64,000 bases of DNA from Bacteroidales bacterium (GCA_017447265.1 JAFSOA010000007.1:90095-154094), one strand, 5' to 3'. Positions 17,831 through 27,231 are shown, numbered from the stretch's first letter. Notes: generated by a model from the letters alone, not told the origin. Program-made: numbers and translations.

Positions 17831-19138
17831 TTAAAAATTAGGATTCATCCGAGTGCCTTTCGCCAGTTCGGCCGCCCACTTGAAGTAGCCGATGGCCGAA
17901 AGGTGAATACCGTCGGTCGTATTGATTTCCGCCAGGTCGCCGTTCTCGTCGGACAGGAGTGAGGCAATGTCCAGATAAAAATAGCCGTAACGTTCCTTGC
18001 CGGCGTCAAGCAGCTTGTTGAGCTCCATCGCACGCTCGTTGAAGCCCTCGTAGAACTTCGATTTCGGGTTGAGTGGCAGGGTGCTCTGCACATAGAGCTT
18101 GGTGTCGGGCAATTCCGTCCGGATGGTCTGGATGAGCTTCTCGTAGCTGTTCCAGACCTCGATGGCCGGTTTCTCGGGATTGTTGATGAAATCGTTGGTG
18201 CCGGTAATCACGAAAATCTTGGCCGGTTTGTCGGGAATGATCTCGTCGAGCCGCTGGCAGACACCGTCAACCACGTCACCGCTGATACCGCGGTTGATGA
18301 GGTAGCCCATCGGGAAGAGTTCTTCCCAGAGCGCGTTGTTGTTGAGGCTGTTGCCCAGCATCACGATCTTGCCTTCCGTCTCGGGCAGCGAGCGGAAGAC
18401 CGACACGCGATGCTTGTAGTAATCCGATACCTGCAGGGGATATTCGCGGTCGTTCGCATGATTCAGGTGCGGCTTTCCTACCTGCGTCTCGATGCTGGCG
18501 GCCAGGGCTTCATAGCCGGCGCCGTTCAGATACGTGCCGCCGTCCCAGGAATACGTATTGTTCCGGATACCGGCGAGCAAGGCAGCCTGGATGTCGATCA
18601 CTTCGAACTTTCCTTTCTGGGAAAGCTGCTCGACAGCCTGGTTGACATAATCGATCACGGCCGTCATCTCCTCGGTCACGCCGTTGCTGGAGACAATGTT
18701 CATCCAGTAGCTCTTCGTAGCGGGCGACAGTTTGTGGATTTGCTTGAATATCTTTTCAATGTTCTCCACGATCGTCTCCTTCGGCACCTGGTTAAACACG
18801 TCGTTCCAACCCACGCTGACAAAGATCTTGGCAGGTTTCTGTGCGGCGATGTTGTGGATGCGGTACAGCACCTGTTCGCTGGCGTCGTAGGTGATGCCGC
18901 GATTCTTGATGGCCGTATCGCCGAAGAATTCGCTCCACATGCCCCGGTCGATATAGTCGTCGCCGACCATCACGATGCTGGTGGCATGCACGGGCATTTC
19001 TTCGTACATGCCGTTTTTCTCTTCAAAATAGTTGGCATTGGTAAACCGCTCCGGTTTGGCATACGGGTTGACAGAACCCTTCGAACAGCCGGCCAGCACG
19101 ACCGACATCAACGTCATGATAAAAAGAATTCTTTTCAT
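17831..19138 (-). CDS. Lipoprotein with two SGNH/GDSL hydrolase domains, the first degenerate
   Basis: 435 residues with lipobox VLAGC (Cys18). Two SGNH folds follow. The C-terminal one (about 245-430) has GNSL in place of GDSL, an ITGTNDF block and a C-terminal [11 protein letters not shown] block carrying the Asp-His pair, so it can have a catalytic triad. The N-terminal one (about 50-225) has the aligned blocks [17 protein letters not shown] and [13 protein letters not shown]: the nucleophile Ser is replaced by Asp and the catalytic His is missing, so it looks like a pseudoenzyme. Such proteins are esterases or lipases; the natural substrate at the cell envelope is unknown. It lies between ychF and aspS. 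Confidence 0.8.
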   Translation of the reverse strand: MKRILFIMTLMSVVLAGCSKGSVNPYAKPERFTNANYFEEKNGMYEEMPVHATSIVMVGDDYIDRGMWSEFFGDTAIKNRGITYDASEQVLYRIHNIAAQKPAKIFVSVGWNDVFNQVPKETIVENIEKIFKQIHKLSPATKSYWMNIVSSNGVTEEMTAVIDYVNQAVEQLSQKGKFEVIDIQAALLAGIRNNTYSWDGGTYLNGAGYEALAASIETQVGKPHLNHANDREYPLQVSDYYKHRVSVFRSLPETEGKIVMLGNSLNNNALWEELFPMGYLINRGISGDVVDGVCQRLDEIIPDKPAKIFVITGTNDFINNPEKPAIEVWNSYEKLIQTIRTELPDTKLYVQSTLPLNPKSKFYEGFNERAMELNKLLDAGKERYGYFYLDIASLLSDENGDLAEINTTDGIHLSAIGYFKWAAELAKGTRMNPNF

Positions 19139-19153
19139 ATCAGTAGTTTAATA

Positions 19154-20257
19154 TTATACATTGAACAGGAAGTGCATGATGTCACCATCCTGCACCACAT
19201 ACTCTTTTCCTTCACTGGCCAGCTTGCCGGCGGCGCGGCATGCCGCTTCGCTGCGGAGTGACACGAAATCGTCGTATTTGATGACCTCGGCGCGGATGAA
19301 ACCCTTCTCGAAGTCGGTATGGATCACGCCCGCCGCCTGCGGTGCCTTGTCGCCTTTGCGGATGGTCCAGGCACGGCATTCGTCGGCACCGGCGGTAAAG
19401 AAGGTCTGCAGGTTGAGCAGCGCGTAGGCCGACTGGATGAGCCGCACCACGCCCGATTCCTCCAGCCCGATCTCACCCAGGAACATCGCGCGTTCCTCCG
19501 GATCTTCCAGCTCCGCGATCTCCGATTCGATCTTGGCCGAAATCACGAGCAACTGCGCATTCTCGCCCGCCACCGCCTGGCGCACCGCCTCCACATAGGC
19601 ATTGCCCGCAGCGGCGGAAGCCTCGTCCACGTTGCAGACATACATCACCGGCTTGTTGGTGAGCAGGCAGAACTCTCTGGCGATCCGCAGGTCCTCCGCA
19701 TTGTCGAGCTCCACTTCGCGGGCGTTGCGGCCCTGCTCCAGGACTTCCTTGTAGCGGAGCAGCACGTCCACGGCCTTCTTCGCCTGCTTGTCGCCGCCCG
19801 TCTGGGCCTGCTTCTGCAGCTTGGCCAGGCGGTTGTCGACCGTCTCCAGGTCCTTGATCTGCAGTTCGACATCGATGATCTCCTTGTCGCGCACCGGGTC
19901 GACGCTGCCGTCCACATGGGTCACGTTCGGGTCATCGAAGCAGCGCAGCACGTGCAGGATGGCGTCGGTCTCACGGATATTCGCCAGGAACTGGTTGCCC
20001 AAGCCCTCGCCGCGGCTGGCGCCCTTCACCAGACCGGCGATGTCCACGATTTCCACGGTGGCCGGAATGGTGCGCTTGGGGTGACAGATGTCGGTCAGCA
20101 CGCTGAGCCGGCGGTCCGGCACAGTGGTCGAGCCGACGTTCGGTTCAATCGTGCAGAAAGGGAAATTCGCCGCCTGTGCCTTCGAAGAGCTGATGCAGTT
20201 GAAGAGGGTCGATTTACCCACGTTGGGCAAGCCTACGATGCCGCATTTGAGTGCCAT
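19154..20257 (-). CDS. ychF: Ribosome-associated ATPase YchF
   Basis: 367 residues of the OBG-related YchF family. GLPNVGKSTLFNCIS (about 8-22) is the P-loop, DIAGLVKGASRGEGLGNQFL the G3/switch II region, and the C-terminal TGS-like domain contains GVIHTDFEKGFIRAEVI. YchF prefers ATP over GTP and binds ribosomes; it is linked to stress response. Length matches the family. Its promoter (TATCTTTG) lies in the gap to the divergent C69 peptidase. Confidence 0.95.
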   Translation of the reverse strand: MALKCGIVGLPNVGKSTLFNCISSSKAQAANFPFCTIEPNVGSTTVPDRRLSVLTDICHPKRTIPATVEIVDIAGLVKGASRGEGLGNQFLANIRETDAILHVLRCFDDPNVTHVDGSVDPVRDKEIIDVELQIKDLETVDNRLAKLQKQAQTGGDKQAKKAVDVLLRYKEVLEQGRNAREVELDNAEDLRIAREFCLLTNKPVMYVCNVDEASAAAGNAYVEAVRQAVAGENAQLLVISAKIESEIAELEDPEERAMFLGEIGLEESGVVRLIQSAYALLNLQTFFTAGADECRAWTIRKGDKAPQAAGVIHTDFEKGFIRAEVIKYDDFVSLRSEAACRAAGKLASEGKEYVVQDGDIMHFLFNV

Positions 20258-20281
20258 TTTCTACTTTTTAATTGTAACTCG

Positions 20282-20321
20282 CAAAGATAGCAAAATGTGC
20301 TTGATATTTTTATTAACTTTG
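20282..20321. promoter_or_regulatory. Divergent promoters of ychF and the C69 peptidase
   Basis: Minus-strand TATCTTTG (20289-20282) for ychF and plus-strand TAACTTTG (20314-20321) for the peptidase, both full matches to TAnnTTTG. Both lie in the 91-base gap between the two start codons. Confidence 0.6.
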
Positions 20322-20348
20322 TCAGGATATTGCTCCTCAACACGTGAA

Positions 20349-21593
20349 ATGATGAAAAAGCTTCTTCTCTCCCTCGCCATGCTGCTCGGCAGCCTTGGCC
20401 TTTCCCTCGCCCAATACGACAACTGTTTCTCCATCATCGCCGGTCGCCAGGCCACGGTCGACGGCTCCGTGCTGATGGCCCACAACGAAGACGAAAGCGG
20501 TGAACAGATGCTCAACATCTACGTCGTGCCGGCTACCGACCGGAACCTCCGCTACATCTGGTGCGAATTTCCGGGGATGGAAGTCGCGGACGTCTACATG
20601 AACCAGTTCGGCGTTTCCGTTGCGTCGAACGGCTGTCCGTCGCGCGAAGACAAGGGAGAACTGAGCGACGGCGGCGTCCTCTACGAAATCCGCGGCTCGG
20701 TGGCCAAATACGCGCATTCCGCACGGGAAGCTGTGGAAATCATCGGCTCGATGGTCGAGACCTTCGGCTACAAGGGCAGCGGACGTTCCTACATCGTGGC
20801 CGACCCGACCGAGGGCTGGGTGGTCTCGGTGGTCAAAGGCAAGCACTGGGTGGCCCAGCGCGTGCCGGACGACCAGGTGATGACCATTCCCAACTACTAT
20901 GTGATCGGGGAAGTGGATCTCGAGGACGAAGCGAATTTTGCGGGTTGCGAAGACCTGATCGAGTATGCCCTCTCCCGGGGCTGGTACGATCCGGAGAAAG
21001 ACGGCGCCTTCAACTTCGCCAAGGCGTATGCTTCCGAAAAATCCATGCAGTCTGTGAACAATATCTCCCGGCACAAGGAAGCCTGGGCTTATTTCTTCGG
21101 CCAGGACCGCCCCAACGAATTTGCCGCCGTGCCGCAGAAGAAAGTGTCGTTGCGCGACATGATGAACGTCCTTTCGCTCCATGAGAAACCCACGGCCGAT
21201 GGCAAGCTCGAGAACAGCATCTGCAACGACCGCACGGTGCTGGCTTCCGTCTTCCAGCTGCGGCCCTGGATGGGCTTCGACAAAGGCTGTGTCATGTGGA
21301 ACGCCATGGGTCACCCCTGCAGCCAGGTGTTCGTGCCCTGGTACGCCGGCATCACGGAAGCCCCGGCCGGCCTGGGACGCTACAACTCGCCTTTCGAAGC
21401 CGAGCTCAAGCACATGTCCAACACCAAGGACAAGCGCAAGAACTATCCCGACCATTTCTACTGGAAATATGTGGATGGCTGGAATGTGGAGACGGATCCC
21501 GGCGAACAGCAGCGCGAGGTCTTCAAGGAGCGCCGCAAGTTCGAAAAGGGTAACGACACCGATTTCAACGGCTTTATCCGGAAATTCTACTAA
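20349..21593 (+). CDS. Secreted C69-family dipeptidase
   Basis: 414 residues from ATG 20349; the upstream extension of the frame runs into ychF. A signal peptide (LLLSLAMLLGSLGLSLA) is followed almost at once by the Cys of YDNCFSIIAGRQATVDGS, the N-terminal nucleophile of the Ntn-hydrolase C69 family once the leader is removed, and by LMAHNEDES, the conserved Asn-Glu-Asp block. Relatives (PepD type) split dipeptides. It is likely periplasmic. Its stop faces the stop of the membrane protein gene at 21624, with a short palindrome in the gap. Confidence 0.85.
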   Translation: MMKKLLLSLAMLLGSLGLSLAQYDNCFSIIAGRQATVDGSVLMAHNEDESGEQMLNIYVVPATDRNLRYIWCEFPGMEVADVYMNQFGVSVASNGCPSREDKGELSDGGVLYEIRGSVAKYAHSAREAVEIIGSMVETFGYKGSGRSYIVADPTEGWVVSVVKGKHWVAQRVPDDQVMTIPNYYVIGEVDLEDEANFAGCEDLIEYALSRGWYDPEKDGAFNFAKAYASEKSMQSVNNISRHKEAWAYFFGQDRPNEFAAVPQKKVSLRDMMNVLSLHEKPTADGKLENSICNDRTVLASVFQLRPWMGFDKGCVMWNAMGHPCSQVFVPWYAGITEAPAGLGRYNSPFEAELKHMSNTKDKRKNYPDHFYWKYVDGWNVETDPGEQQREVFKERRKFEKGNDTDFNGFIRKFY

Positions 21594-21599
21594 GCCTCA

Positions 21600-21620
21600 A
21601 GCCGGGACCGACCCGGCATC
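21600..21620. repeat. Short palindrome, GCCGGG-accga-CCCGGC, between convergent genes
   Basis: Perfect six-base arms (21601-21606 and 21612-21617) with a five-base loop, the same design as the palindromes at 16036 and 30647. On the plus strand it is followed by CCTTTTA, a weak T-run, so it may also stop transcription. Confidence 0.6.
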
Positions 21621-21623
21621 CTT

Positions 21624-22160
21624 TTACTGCTGCAAACGGCGGATATACGTGCTGAGCGTAATATTCCGGTCGTTCTTCGACGTGTAATAGCCTTTTTTCT
21701 GCGACTTTTCAAGGCCTTCGATGATGGTGGTCAGCGGCGGGCATTCCAAGACTTCGTCATATTTGCGGATGGCCTCGACGTCGTAGTGGTTGACGGCGTC
21801 CCAGAGCCCTTGCAGCACCGGAATCTTCTCCATCTCCTCGCGGTTCCAGCGATTGTGCTTTGTCAGGTACGCCTTGCCCTCGGCACGCTCTTTCTTCGTG
21901 GTTTCCGACACTTCCGGCATCTTGGGCAGCGTGTCCGGCGCGGCTTCCACGACAGCGGTATCGGCAGGAAGCTCGACAGGAGCCAGAAAGCCGGACGTCA
22001 CGCTGTCGACCCTCGCCGCCGGCACATCTGCCGGGACTTCATTCCGGACGCGGTTACCTACCCAAAGACCCAGCACGAAGCCAAGAAGGATGGCGCCGCC
22101 AACACCTGCCGCACTCAGCAGATGCTTCAAAAGACTGGGATTCTTTGGTCTGTCCACCAT
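21624..22160 (-). CDS. Conserved membrane-anchored protein starting directly after tRNA-Pro
   Basis: 178 residues from the ATG at 22160, which lies one base beyond the tRNA-Pro discriminator base; a start further upstream would fall inside the tRNA. One hydrophobic helix (about 15-36, AAGVGGAILLGFVLGLWVG) anchors it, followed by an Ala/Pro/Val-rich linker of about 50 residues and a C-terminal globular part with HNRWNREEMEKIPVLQGLWD and a Tyr/Lys-rich end. I do not recognise a domain of known function. Its placement suggests cotranscription with the tRNA. Confidence 0.7.
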   Translation of the reverse strand: MVDRPKNPSLLKHLLSAAGVGGAILLGFVLGLWVGNRVRNEVPADVPAARVDSVTSGFLAPVELPADTAVVEAAPDTLPKMPEVSETTKKERAEGKAYLTKHNRWNREEMEKIPVLQGLWDAVNHYDVEAIRKYDEVLECPPLTTIIEGLEKSQKKGYYTSKNDRNITLSTYIRRLQQ

Positions 22161-22161
22161 G

Positions 22162-22234
22162 TCGGGATGACACGACTCGAACGTGCGACATCTTGGTCCC
22201 AAACCAAGTGCGCTACCAACTGCGCCACATCCCG
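22162..22234 (-). tRNA. tRNA-Pro (anticodon TGG)
   Basis: Cloverleaf on the minus strand: acceptor CGGGATG pairs perfectly with CATCCCG, discriminator A, anticodon stem CTTGG/CCAAG around loop TTTGGGA, T-arm with GTTCGAGT. The CCA end is not encoded. A minus-strand -7 element TACCTTTG lies ten bases before it. Confidence 0.95.
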
Positions 22235-22243
22235 AAGGAACTG

Positions 22244-22289
22244 CAAAGGTAAAAAAATTTTGCTTATTGCCGAAAACCCCCTATCTTTG
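22244..22289. promoter_or_regulatory. Divergent promoters of tRNA-Pro and of the repeat/tRNA-Ser transcript
   Basis: Minus-strand TACCTTTG (22251-22244) faces tRNA-Pro. Plus-strand TATCTTTG (22282-22289) faces the tandem-repeat region and tRNA-Ser, so the tRNA-Ser precursor would carry a leader of about 200 bases made almost wholly of repeat H. Confidence 0.55.
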
Positions 22290-22312
22290 CATTCCCTACG
22301 CCACCCCGGACG

Positions 22313-22487
22313 GCGTCCCGCGCCATCAGGCGCCAGCGGAAGCTGAGCAGGGACCATCCCGCGCCATCAGGCGCTAGCGGAGACCGAGCAGGGACCATCC
22401 CGCGCCATCAGGCGCTAGCGGAAGCCGAGCAGGGTTGGCCATGTGTGATAGCGAGGCTGGAGCGAGGGGCCCGGGGCAGTGCCCCGG
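22313..22487 (+). repeat. Composite repeat, copy H, with a 41-bp unit in three tandem copies
   Basis: Units start at about 22313, 22354 and 22395 and are nearly identical (core CCATCAGGCGCTAGCGGA). After the last unit comes a segment with GATAGCGAGGCTGGAGCG and then a hairpin CCGGGGC-agt-GCCCCGG (22471-22487). The same order of parts is found, with a single 5' unit, in copy G (35561) and copy F (33502). Confidence 0.8.
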
Positions 22488-22495
22488 TCAAATAA

Positions 22496-22582
22496 GGTGA
22501 GGTGGGTGAGTGGCTTAAACCACCAGTTTGCTAAACTGACGTACGGGCAACCGTACCGGGGGTTCGAATCCCCCCCTCACCG
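22496..22582 (+). tRNA. tRNA-Ser (anticodon GCT)
   Basis: 87 bases: acceptor GGTGAGG pairs with CCTCACC, anticodon stem CAGTT/AACTG around loop TGCTA region giving GCT, a long class II variable arm (GTACGGGCAACCGTAC), and T-arm GGTTCGAATC. Discriminator G. It is followed at once by a terminator hairpin. Confidence 0.95.
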
Positions 22583-22585
22583 CAA

Positions 22586-22621
22586 CAAAAAACACAGTCC
22601 TGAAAACAGGGCTGTGTTTTT
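22586..22621. terminator. Intrinsic terminator after tRNA-Ser, also facing the efflux operon
   Basis: Stem ACACAGtCCTG with loop AAAA and CAGGgCTGTGT, flanked by an A-run on the left and a T-run on the right, so it can stop transcription from both sides: tRNA-Ser (plus) and the OMF gene (minus). Confidence 0.85.
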
Positions 22622-22638
22622 GGTTTTAACAGGAAAAC

Positions 22639-24021
22639 TTACTTCGTAGACCCTCCCAGCGCGATGTAGAGGGCAACGACGCCGAGGGCGCCTTTGTACA
22701 TGTTCATCGCCTCGTTGAGCTGTGCGCTCAGCAAGCGCTCCTGGGCCGTGAGAACCTCGATGTAACTCGCCTTGCCGCTGTCCATCAGTTCGTGGGTGCC
22801 GACATAGGCGTTCTGCAGCACTTCCACCTGGCGATGGAACAAACCGTGCTTGTCGAAGGCGGCCTGGCAGTCAGCCAGCGCTTCATTCACCTGGTTGCCG
22901 GCATTGATGACGGTCTGCACATACTTCTGCTTCATGTCCTCCTCGTTCAGATCGGCGATCTTCTTGTTGGCCTTCAGCTGGCCACGGGCGAAGACAGGCT
23001 GCATCAGCGAAAGGGCGGCATTCAGCAGCAGCGCACCGGGATTCACGATCTGGCTGCCCGCATTGTTCGTCCAGCCGAGAATGCCGGAGAGCGTGAGGTT
23101 CGGATAGAAGGCCTGGCGTGCGGACTGCGTGTTGTAGAAGGCCTCAGCCATGGCATAATCCGCCATGCGGATGTCCGGACGGTACTGCAGCAACTCGGCA
23201 GGCACGCCGAGACGGACGCTTTCGGGCATCTGGTAATTTCCCCACGAGCTCCGCGCAATGTGCTGCGGCGGGATGGCCAGGAGCTTGCAGATGGCATTCT
23301 CCACACTGACGATGTTGCGGCGCACATCCACGATCTGCGTCTTCGCGCTCAGATAGGACGACTCCAGCTGGTCGACAGCGGTAGAGTAGGCTTTACCATT
23401 CTCCCACAGGGCCTTCTGGGTCTCCAATGAAGCATTCCAGAGGCTGTCCGTTTCCAGAAGGATCTCCAGCTGGCGGTCGAGGATCTGCAGCATGAAATAC
23501 TGCTGGGCGACTGTGCTGATGAGGTTGGCGCGGACATTCTCTTCCTGCATCCGGGCCTGCATGAACACAGCCTCGGACTTGCGCTTCTTGGTGGTGTTGG
23601 TACCGAACAGGCCGGGATCCCAGGAGAGCTGCAGCGGAAGGCTGTAGGTCCAGGCGGCGGCGCTGTTGTTGTAACTGGCCACATTGCCCGACGGTGCAAG
23701 ATTCAGCGACGGCAGATAAGCCAGGCGGGAAGCCTTGAGCGCCGCTTCCGACTTCTCGACGGCAATGCGGGCACTGTTCAGGTTCGTATTCTGCACCAGC
23801 GCTCTTTCAATCAGCGATTGCAGCACGGGATCGGTAAAGAATTCGCGCCAGGAAAGCTGCGCCATGGAACCGCTGTCACCGACGCTCACTTCGGTGCCGA
23901 AGACATCGGCCGGCGCCGTGCCTTCCGACTCATATTTGTTGTATATGCCGCAACTGGCGATCATCAGGCCCAAGGCGGCTATGGCTAGGATTTTCTTGTA
24001 ATTCATGGTCGTCAATTTCAT
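22639..24021 (-). CDS. Outer-membrane efflux channel lipoprotein (TolC/NodT type)
   Basis: 460 residues. Lipoprotein signal with LMIASC (Cys24 if translation starts at the ATG overlapping the pump stop; Cys19 from a second ATG at 24006). Two repeats of long helices and short beta segments follow, with family phrases WREFFTDPVLQSLIERAL, LQYRPDIRMADYAMAEA and SGKASYIEVLTAQ. As a trimer it forms the outer-membrane exit duct of the pump encoded just upstream. The start overlaps the RND stop by ATGA. It is the last gene of the MFP-RND-OMF operon. Confidence 0.94.
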   Translation of the reverse strand: MKLTTMNYKKILAIAALGLMIASCGIYNKYESEGTAPADVFGTEVSVGDSGSMAQLSWREFFTDPVLQSLIERALVQNTNLNSARIAVEKSEAALKASRLAYLPSLNLAPSGNVASYNNSAAAWTYSLPLQLSWDPGLFGTNTTKKRKSEAVFMQARMQEENVRANLISTVAQQYFMLQILDRQLEILLETDSLWNASLETQKALWENGKAYSTAVDQLESSYLSAKTQIVDVRRNIVSVENAICKLLAIPPQHIARSSWGNYQMPESVRLGVPAELLQYRPDIRMADYAMAEAFYNTQSARQAFYPNLTLSGILGWTNNAGSQIVNPGALLLNAALSLMQPVFARGQLKANKKIADLNEEDMKQKYVQTVINAGNQVNEALADCQAAFDKHGLFHRQVEVLQNAYVGTHELMDSGKASYIEVLTAQERLLSAQLNEAMNMYKGALGVVALYIALGGSTK

Positions 24022-27000
24022 TTCTCAGTCACTGCTTCAACGTCCGCCACGGGCTCTTCCTCCTTGTCTTTCCCCTGGAAACGCTCGTGCAACTTCTGGA
24101 ACACGATGAAGAAGAAAGGCGTAACGAAGAGCAGGGCGATGGTACCCACGGCCATACCGGCCGCTACACCGATCGCCAGCACACGGTTGCCGTTCGCACC
24201 GGCGCCACCGGCGATAATCAACGGGATCATACCTGCAATCATGGTGACAACGGTCATCAGAATCGGCCTCAGGCGCTCCTCGGCAGCAGACAGCGCCGCT
24301 TCGGGGATTGACAGGCCCTGTGCCCGGCGTTCGGAGGCGAATTCCGTGATCAGGATGGCCGTCTTGGCCAGCAAGCCGATCAGCATGATCACACCGGTCT
24401 GCAGATAGATGTTGTTCTCCATGCCCTGCAGGCCGCAAAGCGAGATCACGTAGACCGTGCCGAAACTGCCCATCAGGCCGAAAGGAACGGAGAGCAGCAC
24501 GGCCAGCGGCGTGAACCACGAGTTGTAGAGCGACGCCAGAATCAGATAGATCAGGATGACGCAGACGACATAGATCAGTGCGGTGGCACTGCTGCCGGAA
24601 GCTTCCTCCATTTCTCGCGACATGCCGCCGTACTCATAGCTGTAGCCGCGCGGCATCTCCTGCCTGAACACCTCGGCAATTGCCTTGTGGGCGTCACCTT
24701 CCGTATAGCCGTTGGCGGCCATCACACCGCAGGTGATGCTCTGGTAGAGGTTGAAGTGCTCCTCGGAGGACGAACCGACAATCTCTTTCAGCGTGACGAA
24801 CTCCGAAATGGGGGCCATCTTGCCGCCGCCCACCTTGACGAAAATGTTGTTGAGCGAGGAGACGTCGAGGCGATATTCCGGCGAAGCGTTGGCCATGATG
24901 CGGTACACCTTGCCGAACTGGTTGAAGTTGCCCACATAGGCACCGCCGCAGTACGCGCCCAAGGTCCGGAGCACGGCCGCCGGCGAAACACCGGCCCGGT
25001 CGCACTGGGCCGCATCGACGTCGACCTGGTATTTCGGGAAGCGCTCCGAATAGGTACTCGTCGCCATCATGATCTCCGGCCGCTGACTCAGCTTCGCGAG
25101 GAACTTGTTGGCGTCGGCGTTGAATTCCGACATCGGACGGTCATTCATATCCTGCAGCACCAGGTTGACGCTGTTGCTGCTACCATAACCAGGCACCTGC
25201 GGCATCTGGAAAGGAATTACCACCGCGTTCTTGATGTCGCTGCAACTGGCGGCGAAACGCGTGTAGACGGCGTTGATATTGTGCTTGGCACCAGGACGTT
25301 CGTCCCAGTTCTTCAGACGGATGATGAGGGTGGCATAACTGCTGCCCGCACGTCCGACCATCATGCCGTAGCCACTGACCATGGCGTAGTTCTCCATTTC
25401 CGGAATCGCCTTGATCTTTTCTTCCACGCGGTCCACAATCTCCTGCGTCTCATGCAGCGTGCAGCCCTCGGGGGCACGCACCTCGACGAAGAACACACCC
25501 TGGTCTTCCTGCGGCACGAGACCGCTCGGCAGGCGCATCATGAAGAAGACCAGCAGGACGGCCGCGGCGGTCAACAGCATCCAGGTGACGACCGGTTTTT
25601 TGATATATTTGGCAATGCCGCTCTTGTATTTCTTGAGGATGGCATTGTAGGTGGCCGTATAGGCCTTCTTGGTGTAGTAGTTGAGATTCTTGCGCTCGGT
25701 CTTGTCGTCCGAATACTTCAGCATAAGGGCGCACAGGGCAGGGCACAGGGTCAAGGCGCAGACGCACGAGAGGCCGACGGCCGATGCCAGCGTCACGCCG
25801 AACTGCAGGAAGAAGCTGCCGGAAGTGCCGGGCATGAAGGCCACGGGGATGAACACAGCCATGAAGACCAGCGTACAGGAGATGACGGCCGTCGTCACCT
25901 CGCTCATCGCTTCGCGGGTCGCTCGCCGGGAATCGCGCTCGCCGGCCTCCATCTTGCCCATGACCGCCTCCACCACGACGATGGCGTCATCCACCACGGT
26001 ACCGATGGCCAGCACCAGTGCGAACAAGGTCAGGATGTTGAGGGAGAATCCCGCCAGCGAGACGATGGCAAACGTACCCATCAGCGACACGATGATGCTG
26101 ATGGACGGAATGATCGTCGCCTTGAAGTTCTGCAGGAAGAAATACACCACCAGGATCACGAGGATGATGGCGATGATGAGCGTTTCCACCACGTTGTGGA
26201 TAGCGGCGAACAGGAAGTCGTCGGAGGTTTGCAGAATCTCGAATTCCAGGCCGGCGGGCATCGTGGGCGTCAGGTCTTCGTACAGTTTCCCGATGCGGGC
26301 GTTCACTTCGGTGGCGTTGGCGCCCGGTGCCTGGAACACCATGTAGATGGTGCCCGGCATACCATCAATCTTCGAAATGAAGTTGTAGCTCACGGCACCG
26401 ATCTCCACGTCCGCCACGTCGCTCAGGTGCAGCAGGTGGCCGCCGTCGCTCGAACGAAGGACGATCGCGTTGAACTCTTCGACCGTCTGGAGCGTGCCCT
26501 TGTACTCCATCGAGTACTGATAGGCGTTCTCCGACTGCTCGCCGAGCGAACCCGTTGCGGTCACGAAACTTTGGCCGCCGATGGCAGCGAACACATCGTT
26601 CGGGTCCAGGCCGTACTGTGCCATCACATCGGGTTTCAGCCAGATACGCAGGGCGTAGGTGTCACCCAGGGCCAGCACGTCACCGACACCGGTGATACGC
26701 ATCAGCTTCGGGCGCAAGTTGATGTCGATGTAGTTGGAAATGAAGGTGGCGTCATACTTTCCGTCGGTACTCTTCAACGCACCGACGTGCAGGATATTGC
26801 TCTGCTGTTTCTGAACCTGCACACCCACTTTCGTCACGTCCGCGGGCAACAGGGCCGTGGCGCGGCTGACGCGGTTCTGCACGTTCACGGCGGCGATATC
26901 CGGGTCGACACCCTGTTCGAAGTAGACCTGGATCGAGACGTCACCCGTCGACGCGGCACTGGCCGTAATATAAGTCATGCCCGGCACGCCGTTGATGTTC

Positions 27001-27203
27001 TCCTCCAGCGGACGGACCACCGCTTTCATGATGGTACCGGCGTCGGCGCCCGTGTAGCTCGTCGAGACGCGGACCGTCGGCGGCGCAATGTTCGGGTACT
27101 GCTCGATGGGCAGCCCGACGATGGCAATGAACCCCACCAGTGCAATGACGATGGAGATGGCGCATGCCATCACATATTTTTTGATGAAAATATTCCCTTT
27201 CAT
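24018..27203 (-). CDS. RND efflux pump, HAE1 family (AcrB-like)
   Basis: 1061 residues from ATG 27203 (a TTG three codons earlier is less likely). Twelve transmembrane helices in two repeats with two large periplasmic loops. The proton-relay Asp pair is in GTVVDDAIVVVEAV (about 405), and the N-terminal VGLPIEQYPNIAPPTV is the usual HAE1 opening. It exports hydrophobic drugs or bile-type compounds driven by protons. Downstream of the adaptor (28-base gap) and overlapping the channel gene, so all three parts of the pump are made together. No local repressor is adjacent. Confidence 0.95.
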   Translation of the reverse strand: MKGNIFIKKYVMACAISIVIALVGFIAIVGLPIEQYPNIAPPTVRVSTSYTGADAGTIMKAVVRPLEENINGVPGMTYITASAASTGDVSIQVYFEQGVDPDIAAVNVQNRVSRATALLPADVTKVGVQVQKQQSNILHVGALKSTDGKYDATFISNYIDINLRPKLMRITGVGDVLALGDTYALRIWLKPDVMAQYGLDPNDVFAAIGGQSFVTATGSLGEQSENAYQYSMEYKGTLQTVEEFNAIVLRSSDGGHLLHLSDVADVEIGAVSYNFISKIDGMPGTIYMVFQAPGANATEVNARIGKLYEDLTPTMPAGLEFEILQTSDDFLFAAIHNVVETLIIAIILVILVVYFFLQNFKATIIPSISIIVSLMGTFAIVSLAGFSLNILTLFALVLAIGTVVDDAIVVVEAVMGKMEAGERDSRRATREAMSEVTTAVISCTLVFMAVFIPVAFMPGTSGSFFLQFGVTLASAVGLSCVCALTLCPALCALMLKYSDDKTERKNLNYYTKKAYTATYNAILKKYKSGIAKYIKKPVVTWMLLTAAAVLLVFFMMRLPSGLVPQEDQGVFFVEVRAPEGCTLHETQEIVDRVEEKIKAIPEMENYAMVSGYGMMVGRAGSSYATLIIRLKNWDERPGAKHNINAVYTRFAASCSDIKNAVVIPFQMPQVPGYGSSNSVNLVLQDMNDRPMSEFNADANKFLAKLSQRPEIMMATSTYSERFPKYQVDVDAAQCDRAGVSPAAVLRTLGAYCGGAYVGNFNQFGKVYRIMANASPEYRLDVSSLNNIFVKVGGGKMAPISEFVTLKEIVGSSSEEHFNLYQSITCGVMAANGYTEGDAHKAIAEVFRQEMPRGYSYEYGGMSREMEEASGSSATALIYVVCVILIYLILASLYNSWFTPLAVLLSVPFGLMGSFGTVYVISLCGLQGMENNIYLQTGVIMLIGLLAKTAILITEFASERRAQGLSIPEAALSAAEERLRPILMTVVTMIAGMIPLIIAGGAGANGNRVLAIGVAAGMAVGTIALLFVTPFFFIVFQKLHERFQGKDKEEEPVADVEAVTEK

Positions 27204-27231
27204 ACTTGGCAATCGTCAATCCATAAGCTCA

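Noticed and set aside
22313-22435. The 41-bp tandem units as a CRISPR array
   Set aside because: The units are directly adjacent with no unique spacers, only three copies exist, and no cas gene is near.
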